Shown here: piece by piece, positions 1 to 7,756 of the stretch
Position numbering within the stretch: position 1 is the first letter of the stretch
Layout of the letters: every line of letters begins with the position of its first letter
Notes under the pieces: generated by a model
Told to the model about the DNA's origin: nothing
What the model saw: only the letters and a program-made list of their open reading frames with translations
Databases searched by the model: none
Program-made: the position numbers and the translations under genes
From: Cellulosilyticum sp. I15G10I2
GTDB lineage: Bacteria > Bacillota > Clostridia > Lachnospirales > Cellulosilyticaceae
Direction: 5' to 3'
DNA length: 64,000 nt
Assembly: GCF_900095725.1 (NCBI RefSeq)
Contig: NZ_FMMP01000006.1
Location: 434,001 to 498,000, forward strand

Positions 1-425
1 GTTCACACGTAAGCATTGGTGCAAATCTATGTCGTAAATATGGAGAAAATCCTCTTGTTACTAATGCAGTAGAGGCACATCATGGAGATGTAGAACCAGA
101 AACGGCTATTGCTGTTATTATTCAGGCTGCGGATACTATTTCAGCCGCAAGACCAGGCGCGAGAAGAGAGACTTTAGAAACTTATATTAAACGGCTTCAA
201 AAACTCGAAGAGATTGCAACATCATTTAAAGGTGTTGAAAAGTCTTTTGCAATTCAAGCAGGTAGAGAAGTCAGAATTATGGTTGTTCCAGAAGAAATAG
301 ATGATAATGGTTTAGTGCTTCTTGCAAGAGATGTAACTAAGCAAATTGAAAACGACTTAGAATATCCAGGGCAGATAAAAGTGAGTATTATTAGAGAGAC
401 AAGGGCAACTGAATATGCTAAATAA
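1..425 (+). CDS. rny: Ribonuclease Y, 3' end only (partial)
   Basis: This is the last 140 or so codons of RNase Y, the membrane-anchored endoribonuclease that starts mRNA decay in many Firmicutes. The start lies outside the window. The visible part carries the end of the HD domain, with the family motif AHHGD followed by the conserved stretch [13 protein letters not shown], and then the typical C-terminal domain ending at residues TRATEYAK. The N-terminal membrane anchor, coiled coil and KH domain are not visible. The stop codon lies inside the left arm of a very long terminator hairpin. The family assignment is firm. Confidence 0.95.
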   Translation, partial: SHVSIGANLCRKYGENPLVTNAVEAHHGDVEPETAIAVIIQAADTISAARPGARRETLETYIKRLQKLEEIATSFKGVEKSFAIQAGREVRIMVVPEEIDDNGLVLLARDVTKQIENDLEYPGQIKVSIIRETRATEYAK

Positions 426-469
426 AATAGCGATACATTATGTATCGCTATTTTATTTAGCATATTTTT
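412..469 (+). terminator. Long perfect hairpin terminator overlapping the rny stop codon
   Basis: The arms 412-438 and 440-466 are exact reverse complements around a single central base, giving a 27-bp inverted repeat. The right arm runs into a T-rich stretch. The left arm includes the last codons and stop of rny. It should terminate rny transcription, and the near-perfect symmetry would allow it to act on the other strand as well. Confidence 0.9.
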
Positions 470-554
470 AAATTTTATACTGCTTTTAAATAAGGTCAGG
501 AGAGTCCTTGATTTGAAGGAATTTCATTTAAAATGAATTTTTGCATTAAAACAC

Positions 555-583
555 TTGCAAAACTGCGTGGGTATCACTATAAT
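555..583 (+). promoter_or_regulatory. Sigma-A promoter for the aminotransferase gene
   Basis: TTGCAA at 555-560 and TATAAT at 578-583 are separated by exactly 17 bp, a near-consensus sigma-A promoter. It lies just upstream of the gene starting at 616. Confidence 0.8.
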
Positions 584-615
584 GGTTCTATAATGATACA
601 GGAGTGTGATACATA

Positions 616-1806
616 ATGATTTCTAGATTAGCAGCTCAGATAGCTCCATCCTCAACTTTAGTGATAACAGCTAAAGCAAATGAACTTAAATCACAAGGAG
701 TAGATGTGATTGGTTTTGGAGCGGGAGAGCCTGATTTTGATACACCAGAATATATTAAAAAAGCAGCGATAGATGCAATTATGCAAGGTTTTACAAAATA
801 TACACCAGCAGCAGGCACGGTCTCTCTTAGAAAGGCCATAGCAACTAAATTGCAAAATGATAATAATGTACATTATAGCCCTGAACAAATTGTAGTGAAT
901 AATGGGGCAAAACATTCGCTTGTTAATGCTTTTATGGCTATATTAAATCCAGAAGATGAAGTGATCATTCCAGCACCGTATTGGCTAAGTTATCCAGAAA
1001 TGGTGAAAATCGCAGGGGGCAAACCAGTATTTATCAATACTCAAAGGGGTAACGACTTTAAATTGCAGCCAGAAGAGTTAGAAGCTGCGATAAATGATCA
1101 AACAAAAGCTTTGGTTATTAACTCCCCGTCAAACCCTACAGGCGTCGTATATACGAGAAAAGAGCTAGAGGTATTAGCACATATTGCTGTTAAGCATAAT
1201 ATATGGATTATATCAGATGAGATTTATGAGTACCTTGTATATGGAGAGGCAAAACACACTTGTATAGCGTCTTTATCAGAAGAGATTTATAAACACACCA
1301 TTACGATTAATGGTCTTTCTAAAAGTCATTCTATGACAGGGTGGAGGATTGGTTATTTGGCGGCGCCTATTGAAGTTGCAAAAGCAGCAGCTAACATACA
1401 ATCCCATGCAACCTCTAATCCTAATTCAATTGCCCAGAAGGCTGCAGAAGCTGCAATTTTAACTGAAAATGATTTTGTAAGCCAGATGGTGAGAGAGTTT
1501 GCGAATAGAAGAGACTACATGTATGGACGTTTAACCCAGATTAAAGGGTTAGATACAATAAAACCCCAAGGGGCATTTTATTGTTTTATTGATGTAGCGA
1601 AACTTTATGGTAAAGTATATAACGATCAAGTTATTGCATCAGCAGCTGATTTTGCAGATTTTATATTAGAAGCAGAAAGTGTAGCTTTAGTGCCGTGTGC
1701 AGATTTTGGAACGCCGGATTGTATTAGACTTTCTTATGCGATTAGTCAAGAAAGCATAGCTAAAGGATTAGACCGTATAGAGTCTTTCATTAAGAAGCTT
1801 CAATAA
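616..1806 (+). CDS. aspB: PLP-dependent aminotransferase, aspartate aminotransferase type
   Basis: This 396-residue protein is a fold-type I aminotransferase that most likely interconverts aspartate and oxaloacetate with 2-oxoglutarate and glutamate. Visible motifs are GAGEPDFDTP near residue 35, PSNPTG at 171-176, the PLP-contacting SDEIYEY near 200, and SKSHSMTGWRIGY, in which K236 is the expected Schiff-base lysine. Length and motif order fit the subgroup Ib bacterial enzymes. Exact substrate preference (aspartate, alanine or aromatic) cannot be read from sequence. It has its own promoter and a terminator, so it is probably monocistronic. The start follows GGAG at 601-604. Confidence 0.9.
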   Translation: MISRLAAQIAPSSTLVITAKANELKSQGVDVIGFGAGEPDFDTPEYIKKAAIDAIMQGFTKYTPAAGTVSLRKAIATKLQNDNNVHYSPEQIVVNNGAKHSLVNAFMAILNPEDEVIIPAPYWLSYPEMVKIAGGKPVFINTQRGNDFKLQPEELEAAINDQTKALVINSPSNPTGVVYTRKELEVLAHIAVKHNIWIISDEIYEYLVYGEAKHTCIASLSEEIYKHTITINGLSKSHSMTGWRIGYLAAPIEVAKAAANIQSHATSNPNSIAQKAAEAAILTENDFVSQMVREFANRRDYMYGRLTQIKGLDTIKPQGAFYCFIDVAKLYGKVYNDQVIASAADFADFILEAESVALVPCADFGTPDCIRLSYAISQESIAKGLDRIESFIKKLQ

Positions 1807-1833
1807 ACGATAGGGATAGTTAATAAAATATAC

Positions 1834-1879
1834 AAATAAGGAAACAATAAGATAGGTCTCATTGTTTCCTTATTTTTTT
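1834..1879 (+). terminator. Intrinsic terminator after the aminotransferase gene
   Basis: A 15-bp stem has arms at 1834-1848 and 1861-1875, a 12-nt loop, and a run of T immediately after. This is a textbook rho-independent terminator. Confidence 0.9.
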
Positions 1880-1952
1880 ATGGATCTAGATAAAATGACC
1901 GCATCTGGAAAGGCATTCTTTAACGACTTTGCGCGGTTGAGTTAGCAATGCA

Positions 1953-1996
1953 TTAATCGAACGAAAATTTCGCTCTCTAAATAATTGTTCGAAAAA
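1953..1996 (+). promoter_or_regulatory. Possible PurR operator: two inverted PurBox-like sites
   Basis: TCGAAC at 1957-1962 and the inverted GTTCGA at 1987-1992 sit at the centre of two 13-bp sites. Compared with the B. subtilis PurBox consensus AWWWCCGAACWWT, the second matches 11 of 13 positions and the first about 9. The sites are inverted with an 18-bp gap, close to the 16-17 bp of known PurR operators, and they lie directly upstream of the purB promoter. PurR control is an inference from this arrangement. Confidence 0.4.
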
Positions 1997-1999
1997 ATA

Positions 2000-2028
2000 T
2001 TGTAAAATGAAACTTTTTTACATATAAT
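2000..2028 (+). promoter_or_regulatory. Sigma-A promoter for purB
   Basis: TTGTAA at 2000-2005 and TATAAT at 2023-2028 are 17 bp apart. A second TATAAT at 2034-2039 has no matching -35 element. Confidence 0.75.
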
Positions 2029-2063
2029 AAGGATATAATACGATCTATGAAAGGAAAAATGAC

Positions 2064-3494
2064 ATGAGAAACTCCTACAAAAGCCCTTTAGAGGGAAGAT
2101 ATGCAAGTAAAGAAATGCTTTATTTATTTTCAGAAGAGAAGAAATTTAAAACATGGAGAAGACTTTGGGTAACGCTGGCAGAGACAGAGTGTGAACTAGG
2201 ATTAAATATTACTAAAGAACAAGTTGATGAACTTAAGCAATATATGGACGATGTTAATTACGAGGTGGCAGAAGCATGGGAAAATAAAGTTCGTCATGAT
2301 GTTATGGCGCATGTGCATGCCTATGGAGAACAGGCTGTAAAAGCTATGCCTATCATACACCTTGGCGCAACAAGCTGTTATGTGGGAGATAATACTGATC
2401 TTATCATTATGTATGAAGGACTGGAGCTTATACGCAAAAAGTTGATCAATGTTATGCACAAGCTTTCTAAATTTGCCACAGAATATAAGAACCTGCCTAC
2501 TTTAGGTTTTACACATCTGCAGCCGGCGCAGCTTACTACAGTCGGCAAAAGAGCAACTTTATGGTTACAAGATTTATGGCTTGATTTAATAGAAGTAGAT
2601 ACCCTGCTTGAAAGGAAGCGTCTTAGAGGCGCCAAAGGCACTACAGGAACACAAGCTACTTTTTTAACTTTGTTTGAAGGCGATTATGAAAAGGTTAAGC
2701 AGTTAGATCAAAAGATAGCCCAAAAACTTGGTTATGATGAGGTTTACCCTGTAACTGGCCAAACCTATACTAGAAAATTTGATTCACAAGTGCTTAATGT
2801 ATTAAGTCAAATAGCCCAATCGTCTTATAAATTTAGTAATGATATCAGAATTCTTCAGCACCTTAAAGAAGTAGAAGAGCCTTTTGAAAAAAATCAAATT
2901 GGTTCTTCAGCAATGGCTTATAAGCGTAATCCTATGCGTACCGAACGCATTTCATCATTGGCTAGATATGTGATTTGTGATGCTCTAAATCCAGCTATTA
3001 CAGCGTCGACGCAATGGTTTGAAAGAACTTTAGATGACAGTGCTAATAAAAGGATAGCTGTATCAGAAGCCTTTTTGGCAATTGATGCAATACTTGAAAT
3101 CTATCTTAATGTAGCCTCAGGCCTTGTTGTCTATCCAAAGGTTATTGAAAAACATATTATGGATGAATTGCCATTTATGGCAACAGAAGTAATACTTATG
3201 GAGGGGGTAAAAAGAGGCGGTGATAGACAAGAACTTCATGAAAAGGTAAGAGTACTGTCTATGGAAGCAGGTGCTCAAGTTAAGCAACATGGTGAATCTA
3301 ATGACCTCATTGACAGAATTATTAAAGATGGTACGTTTAATATGACTGAAGATGAACTTTATGATATTTTGAAACCAGAGAATTTTATTGGATGCGCAGC
3401 ACTGCAAGTTGATGACTTTATTAGCCAGGTTATTGATCCGATTATAGAGGCTAATCAGTGCATTCTAGGGATAGATGGAGATGTGAGAGTTTAA
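2064..3494 (+). CDS. purB: Adenylosuccinate lyase
   Basis: Adenylosuccinate lyase acts twice in purine synthesis. It releases fumarate from SAICAR to give AICAR, and from adenylosuccinate to give AMP. The 476-residue protein belongs to the fumarase/aspartase superfamily. Visible motifs are HLGATSCYVGDNTD near residue 98, LGFTHLQPAQ near 150, and the superfamily signature GSSAMAYKRNP at about 280-290, which contains the mobile-loop catalytic serine. Length is normal. It stands alone rather than inside a pur operon. Its own promoter and PurBox-like sites suggest separate purine control. Confidence 0.95.
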   Translation: MRNSYKSPLEGRYASKEMLYLFSEEKKFKTWRRLWVTLAETECELGLNITKEQVDELKQYMDDVNYEVAEAWENKVRHDVMAHVHAYGEQAVKAMPIIHLGATSCYVGDNTDLIIMYEGLELIRKKLINVMHKLSKFATEYKNLPTLGFTHLQPAQLTTVGKRATLWLQDLWLDLIEVDTLLERKRLRGAKGTTGTQATFLTLFEGDYEKVKQLDQKIAQKLGYDEVYPVTGQTYTRKFDSQVLNVLSQIAQSSYKFSNDIRILQHLKEVEEPFEKNQIGSSAMAYKRNPMRTERISSLARYVICDALNPAITASTQWFERTLDDSANKRIAVSEAFLAIDAILEIYLNVASGLVVYPKVIEKHIMDELPFMATEVILMEGVKRGGDRQELHEKVRVLSMEAGAQVKQHGESNDLIDRIIKDGTFNMTEDELYDILKPENFIGCAALQVDDFISQVIDPIIEANQCILGIDGDVRV

Positions 3495-3571
3495 GCCTAA
3501 ACAAGATAAGAGACTGCACGATAGCTTAAGTCGCAGTAATCGGTTAAGAAGCTTATAATCTGATAAAAAAG

Positions 3572-3614
3572 AGAGGTTCTAAAAGTTCAAGTGTATAGAA
3601 CTTTTAGAACCTCT
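3572..3614. terminator. Shared bidirectional terminator between purB and the SPFH gene
   Basis: Two perfectly complementary 17-bp arms lie at 3572-3588 and 3598-3614 with a 9-nt loop. On the minus strand the stem is followed by a strong T run (positions 3570 down to 3565), so it is a good terminator for the leftward gene. On the plus strand the tail is weaker but still T-rich, and it probably also ends purB transcription. Confidence 0.85.
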
Positions 3615-3616
3615 TA

Positions 3617-4561
3617 TTATGCTTTATCAGAAGACATGATTTCTTTTATACCTTTAAATGTTCCTAAAAAGTTAATAGCATCTGAAGGAAGAACGAGTTT
3701 GCTTGAATCACCTTCAGCGATCTTCTCCAGGGCTTCCATAGAACGAATAGCAAGAATATTATCATCTACGCCAGACTCTTTGATTGCAGTAAATACTGAT
3801 TTAAGACCTTCAGCTTTAGCTTGTTGGATTTTCATAATAGCAGCTGCTTCACCTTCAGCTCTAAGGATATCAGCTTGTTTTTGTCCTTCGGCCTCTCTCA
3901 TTAAGCGCTCTTTCTTAGCTTCTGCATTAAGAATTGTTGATTCTTTTTCGCCTTCTGCGAGTAAAACAGAAGATTTCTTTTGACCTTCAGCAGTTAAAAT
4001 AGCTTCGCGTCTTTGACGTTCGGCACGCATTTGTTTTTCCATAGCTTCTTGAATGTCTTTTGGAGGAAGAATATTTTTAAGTTCAACTCTATTTACTCTA
4101 ATGCCCCACTTGTCGGTTGCTTCATCTAAAATAACTCTCAGTTTTGTATTGATGATATCTCTAGAAGTAAGTGTTTCATCCAGATCTAGTTCGCCGATGA
4201 TGTTACGAAGTGTAGTTGCTGTTAGATTTTCTATAGCACTTATTGGATTAGCAATCTCAAAGATATAATAGACTGGATCTGTTACCTTATAGTAAACAAC
4301 AGTATCGATTTGCATAGTAACATTATCGCGGGTAATAACAGGTTGAGGCGGGAAGTCCATAACAACTTCACGTAAGTCAACCATTTTATAGACGTTTTCA
4401 ATAAAAGGAATAATAAAGTTAACACCTGTTTCAGCTTTGCGGCTGAATTTACCAAGCCTTAGGACAATCCCTACACTGGACTGTCTAATGATTTTAATTG
4501 AACTAAAGCATAGAATAAGTATAAAAGCTAATATAATGATAACGACTAGATTTCCAAACAT
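3617..4561 (-). CDS. SPFH/Band 7 (stomatin-like) membrane protein
   Basis: This 314-residue protein of the SPFH family (stomatin, QmcA, HflK) forms membrane-associated oligomeric scaffolds. One N-terminal membrane segment spans roughly residues 3-21. The Band 7 domain follows, including RQSSVGIVLRLGK, VVMDFPPQPVITRDNV and AIENLTATTLRNIIGELDLDETL. A long charged coiled coil with repeated AEG-type units (about residues 175-245) comes next. It is co-transcribed with the NfeD gene just upstream, the classic NfeD-stomatin pairing. Its ribosome-binding site lies at 4570-4574 against the nfeD stop. Precise function is unknown. Membrane microdomain organisation or protease regulation is inferred from family members. 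Confidence 0.9.
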   Translation of the reverse strand: MFGNLVVIIILAFILILCFSSIKIIRQSSVGIVLRLGKFSRKAETGVNFIIPFIENVYKMVDLREVVMDFPPQPVITRDNVTMQIDTVVYYKVTDPVYYIFEIANPISAIENLTATTLRNIIGELDLDETLTSRDIINTKLRVILDEATDKWGIRVNRVELKNILPPKDIQEAMEKQMRAERQRREAILTAEGQKKSSVLLAEGEKESTILNAEAKKERLMREAEGQKQADILRAEGEAAAIMKIQQAKAEGLKSVFTAIKESGVDDNILAIRSMEALEKIAEGDSSKLVLPSDAINFLGTFKGIKEIMSSDKA

Positions 4562-4574
4562 TTAATTAACCTCC

Positions 4575-5009
4575 TTAGTTTTGGGCTTCTGATACAATAA
4601 GACGTACACCTTTGATTTCGTGAATTTGTACGACGGCGCCTTTTTCGATAGCATTACCGTCTTGTGATACAGCCGTCCAAATTTCACCGTCAAGTTTTAC
4701 AAGTCCGCTTTCAAAGCTATCTTTTCCTACATTTTGTATAACAATACCTTTTTTGCCGATCAAGCTGTCGATATTTGTTGGAAATGTATGGCCCGATGCA
4801 AATTTTTTTGCGAAATGTTTAGTGAGCGTTAAGAGTAGTATAATAGAAATAACTAGAAATATAACACTTTGGTAAAGGATGTTGTCGGTAAAGAAAGAGA
4901 CTATAATGGTAAGGAAAGCACCTATTGCAAACCAAATAAGAAAGAATCCGCTATAGAGTATTTCTGCGACGCTAAAAACAATACCTACTATAAGCCATAA
5001 AATCCACAT
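4575..5009 (-). CDS. NfeD family membrane protein, short form
   Basis: This 144-residue protein has three closely spaced hydrophobic segments in the first 70 or so residues and a soluble C-terminal OB-fold-like NfeD domain from about residue 80 (LIGKKGIVIQNV to GVRLIVSEA). It lacks the N-terminal ClpP-like protease of long NfeD proteins. NfeD partners with SPFH proteins, and the gene lies just ahead of one here. The start is supported by GGAGG on the minus strand at about 5016-5020. The gene diverges from proC. Confidence 0.88.
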   Translation of the reverse strand: MWILWLIVGIVFSVAEILYSGFFLIWFAIGAFLTIIVSFFTDNILYQSVIFLVISIILLLTLTKHFAKKFASGHTFPTNIDSLIGKKGIVIQNVGKDSFESGLVKLDGEIWTAVSQDGNAIEKGAVVQIHEIKGVRLIVSEAQN

Positions 5010-5082
5010 AGATTATCCTCCTTTTATTATAATACATACCTTATTATTATAACATATGACGGGGTATAATGATATTAGAAGA

Positions 5083-5110
5083 TTAACACAAGTATAAAAT
5101 ATGATATAAT
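5083..5110 (+). promoter_or_regulatory. Probable sigma-A promoter for proC
   Basis: TTAACA at 5083-5088 and TATAAT at 5105-5110 are separated by 16 bp. The divergent 149-bp gap to nfeD is very AT-rich and contains several other TATAAT-like words on both strands. No clear -35 element could be assigned for the leftward nfeD promoter. Confidence 0.55.
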
Positions 5111-5158
5111 AAAAATATAAATATAACACATAAATATAAATATGAAGGAAGTGCAAAT

Positions 5159-5983
5159 GTGAATAATATTGGATTTATTGGAATTGGCAATATGGGAGGC
5201 GCAATGGCAAAAGCTATTGCAAATCGGGAAGGTGAATTAGAGCAAGTTGTGATATATGATGTAAATAAAGAGTCTTATAAAAAGTTTTTAGATGATGAAC
5301 ATATTGTTATTGCTGAAAACTTGGAAAAATTTCTGAAGCAAACTAAATATATTGTTTTGTCTATCAAACCACAATATTATGAAGAAATTTGTTTGCAGAT
5401 AAAAAACTTCTTAACACCAGAACAAATTATTATAACCGTGGCCCCTGGACATAGTCTTGCTATGATGAAAGAGCTTTTAGGAGAAGCAACAAAGATAATT
5501 CGTACAATGCCTAATACGCCTGCACTTATAGGGGCGGGAATAACAGCTTATACGTATCAACAAGAGGTATTAATTAAAGATGAAATAGATAGATTCTTGG
5601 AGCTATTTAATAGCTTTGGAAAAACAATATATGTTGAAGAGAAGCTAATGGCAGCAGTAGTTGCAACTACGGGCAGTTCTCCAGCTTACGCCTATATGTT
5701 TATTGAGGCTATGGCAGATGCGGCGGTAAGTTTTGGTATGGCAAGAGAGAGTGCTTATGAAATGTCAGCATTGGCTATAAAAGGAGCCTGTGAGATGATC
5801 TTGCAGACAAAGAAGCATCCAGGAGAGCTTAAGGATGCAGTTACCTCACCTGGGGGGACAACGATACAGGCAGTAACAACTCTTGAAGAGTTTGGTTTTA
5901 GGAATAGTATCATTAAAGGTATGATGGCGTGTTATCATAAAGCCAATCAAATGGGGCATGAGTCACAAAACAAGGGGAGGTAA
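5159..5983 (+). CDS. proC: Pyrroline-5-carboxylate reductase
   Basis: ProC performs the last step of proline synthesis, the NAD(P)H-dependent reduction of pyrroline-5-carboxylate. The 274-residue protein begins with a Rossmann dinucleotide motif (G8, G10, G13) and carries the family stretches RTMPNTPALIGAG, TGSSPAYAYMFIEAM and the C-terminal TSPGGTTIQAV signature. The start is GTG at 5159; the overlapping ATG at 5157 is followed at once by a stop in its frame. GAAGGA upstream is the ribosome-binding site. The gene is followed 3 bp later by the NUDIX gene, so the two are translationally linked. Confidence 0.93.
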   Translation: MNNIGFIGIGNMGGAMAKAIANREGELEQVVIYDVNKESYKKFLDDEHIVIAENLEKFLKQTKYIVLSIKPQYYEEICLQIKNFLTPEQIIITVAPGHSLAMMKELLGEATKIIRTMPNTPALIGAGITAYTYQQEVLIKDEIDRFLELFNSFGKTIYVEEKLMAAVVATTGSSPAYAYMFIEAMADAAVSFGMARESAYEMSALAIKGACEMILQTKKHPGELKDAVTSPGGTTIQAVTTLEEFGFRNSIIKGMMACYHKANQMGHESQNKGR

Positions 5984-5986
5984 ATC

Positions 5987-6511
5987 ATGAAACTTATCCA
6001 ACGTGAAATTGTTTATAAAGGTAAGATATTTGATGTGGCAGAGGATACGATTGAAATAGATAAAGACAAAGTTACAAAGTGGGATTTGGTACTCCATAAT
6101 GGAGCCACTGCAATAGTTCCTATTACGGAGGAGGGTGAAGTCATTTTAGTTAAACAATACAGGAATGCAAGCAATAGAGAAGTGCTTGAAATACCAGCAG
6201 GTAAACTAGAAAAAGGAGAGGATCCTTTAACGTGCGCGCTAAGAGAATTAGAAGAAGAAACAGGCTATAGGGCTACTCATATTCACAAATTATGCGCGAT
6301 GTTTAGCGCGATAGGTTTTAGTGATGAAAAATTGCATCTCTTTATTGCGACGCAGTTAAAGAAAGGCCAACAGCATTTAGATGAGGATGAATATATCACT
6401 ATAGAGAAATATCCACTGCATGAGGCTAGAGATATGATTTTTTCAGGTGAGATTGAAGATAGTAAAACAATAGTAGGTATTCTTAGTGCGTGTTATTTTT
6501 TAAATAAGTAG
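5987..6511 (+). CDS. nudF: NUDIX hydrolase, ADP-ribose pyrophosphatase type
   Basis: This 174-residue enzyme probably splits ADP-ribose into AMP and ribose 5-phosphate. The NUDIX box starts at G72 and includes the metal-binding RELEEETG core (about residues 86-93). The preceding VLEIPAGKLEKGE is typical of the ADP-ribose pyrophosphatase subgroup. It lies 3 bp after proC and 64 bp before spoIIM. A NUDIX-spoIIM neighbourhood is also seen in Bacillus. Substrate is inferred from subgroup similarity. Confidence 0.88.
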   Translation: MKLIQREIVYKGKIFDVAEDTIEIDKDKVTKWDLVLHNGATAIVPITEEGEVILVKQYRNASNREVLEIPAGKLEKGEDPLTCALRELEEETGYRATHIHKLCAMFSAIGFSDEKLHLFIATQLKKGQQHLDEDEYITIEKYPLHEARDMIFSGEIEDSKTIVGILSACYFLNK

Positions 6512-6575
6512 TTCTAAAATAGAGGCTTGTATCATAACTTGAGTTAAGGTGCATAATTTTTATGGGGGATAAAAG

Positions 6576-7154
6576 ATGAAGAGAAAATATGGTACAAGAC
6601 TTAAGGACTACTTTACAAATGACGTGATTGTCGTAGCACTATTTATACTAGCAATAATTAGTGGGAGCGTTTATGCGCTATATATTAAGGATAGAGATAG
6701 TTCTGTTTTTCTTATGCTTAATAATTATATTTTATTAGATGCTAAAACGTCTTTTCAAATAGAAAAAGTATTAAGTAGTATATATGGCTATTTTAAACAG
6801 TTGATAGTGATTTGGTTGTTTGGTCTTTTTGCGTTTACCTTACCTTTAAGTCTTGGTGCGTTTTTTATTATGGTATTTTCTTATGCATTTACAACGACGT
6901 GTATTATTCTGATCTACGGAATAAAAGGACTGATGGTTGCGGTGTTTGCTTATGGTCTGCAAGCTATTATTATGCTCGCTATAGCTATGTATCTAGGAAT
7001 TTCCAGTATTAGAAAAAGCAGCTTAAAAGTCCCCTATGTGTTTGGCAATAATTTTTTAGGTATTATACCTATGGCGGCGGGGAGTTGTGTGATTGCTTTA
7101 TTAGATGTATTAACAATATCAAATCTACACTATATCGTAACCTTATTATTATAG
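6576..7154 (+). CDS. spoIIM: Stage II sporulation protein M
   Basis: SpoIIM is an integral membrane protein of the mother cell. With SpoIID and SpoIIP it remodels septal peptidoglycan and drives engulfment of the forespore. The 192-residue sequence is mostly hydrophobic with about five membrane segments (near 18-36, 75-95, 97-115, 118-140 and 165-190) and the family region PLSLGAFFIMVFSYAF. Length fits the family. The start follows GGGGGAT at 6564-6570. Its presence is the main evidence that the organism forms spores. A sigma-E promoter would be expected, but the upstream gap shows only a weak candidate. Confidence 0.85.
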   Translation: MKRKYGTRLKDYFTNDVIVVALFILAIISGSVYALYIKDRDSSVFLMLNNYILLDAKTSFQIEKVLSSIYGYFKQLIVIWLFGLFAFTLPLSLGAFFIMVFSYAFTTTCIILIYGIKGLMVAVFAYGLQAIIMLAIAMYLGISSIRKSSLKVPYVFGNNFLGIIPMAAGSCVIALLDVLTISNLHYIVTLLL

Positions 7155-7216
7155 TGCAAAGTTTTAAAGTATAATTGTTTTGCCTAAGTATTTATAAAAT
7201 GCAACGTAAAAAATAA

Positions 7217-7256
7217 AAGGCTGACCTTTCTTGTTGTCGAAAGGTGGCCTTTTTTA
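7217..7256 (+). terminator. Terminator after spoIIM
   Basis: A stem of about 13 bp with one bulge (AAGGCTGACCTTTC against GAAAGGTGGCCTT) is followed by six T at 7251-7255 and nearby. It separates the spoIIM unit from the flagellar leader. Confidence 0.85.
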
Positions 7257-7350
7257 GTATGTTAAAGAGTGTTTAGTAAGTGAAAATATACTAAAAATAA
7301 AAAATATGATGACTGTTTGAAAATTTAGAGTTATTATGTGAAATTATGTG

Positions 7351-7380
7351 TTGACAGAATACTCCATAATGCTATATTAT
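7351..7380 (+). promoter_or_regulatory. Sigma-A promoter for the flagellar leader
   Basis: A perfect TTGACA at 7351-7356 is followed after 18 bp by TATTAT at 7375-7380; TATATT at 7373-7378 gives 16 bp. Transcription from here would reach the riboswitch about 75 nt later. Confidence 0.75.
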
Positions 7381-7459
7381 ATAATTCATAAATAGTTAAG
7401 AAGATGTATAATTATATAAGATAAAAGTTAGAGTAATTTAATAACAGAATAAGCATTAT

Positions 7460-7552
7460 AACTTGTTATAAAGGCAAATCTATTGAAAAGTAGAGACGCA
7501 AAGCCACGAGTCTAAGGTTTAATTACTACGATAGTCGGGCCGCCATGTATAT
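7460..7552 (+). ncRNA. Class I cyclic-di-GMP riboswitch (GEMM-I)
   Basis: The segment matches the GEMM-I core in order. AAAGGCAAAT is followed by a 6-bp hairpin capped by a GAAA tetraloop (TCTATT-GAAA-AGTAGA, 7479-7494). The near-invariant GACGCAAAGCC follows at 7495-7505. Then come the receptor side GTCTAAGG, TACGATAG and the closing GTCGGGCCGCC ending near 7544. The GNRA loop and the receptor arm are the parts that dock in known structures. It lies between a sigma-A promoter and a terminator, ahead of flgB. A c-di-GMP-I riboswitch ahead of the flgB operon is established in Clostridioides difficile, where ligand binding lowers flagellar expression. Confidence 0.93.
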
Positions 7553-7719
7553 AATTTAACTACTATAAATGAATACTTTGCTGAAAATTTGTTTCCATGA
7601 TCAATTTAGGTAGGTTTTACAAGCTTTAATAATTTATTAAAGTGGCATTTTTTGTGCCTGTAAATATCACAGTACATAATGGTGATTTTTGTCAGTGGAT
7701 TTTCTAATTTATAGGAAGG

Positions 7720-7756
7720 AATAAAATCATGGTAGGTGACATGATTTTATTTTTTT
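7720..7756 (+). terminator. Intrinsic terminator, likely expression platform of the riboswitch
   Basis: A perfect 12-bp stem (7720-7731 with 7740-7751), an 8-nt loop and a T run to 7756. It lies about 170 nt beyond the aptamer and about 390 nt before flgB. The segment CCATGAT at 7595-7601 is complementary to ATCATGG at 7726-7732 and could act as an antiterminator strand; this pairing is inferred. Confidence 0.85.

Noticed and set aside
480-615. T-box or amino-acid riboswitch ahead of the aminotransferase
   Set aside because: No T-box sequence or specifier stem was found, and the promoter at 555-583 leaves only about 25 nt of leader.
3591-3983. Rightward open frame of 130 codons across the SPFH gene
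   Set aside because: It lies antisense to a well-conserved SPFH coding region, has no ribosome site and overlaps the terminator. It is a shadow frame.
3790-4070. Repetitive look of the SPFH coding region (AEG-type units)
   Set aside because: The repeats encode the normal heptad coiled coil of SPFH proteins and are not a DNA repeat element.
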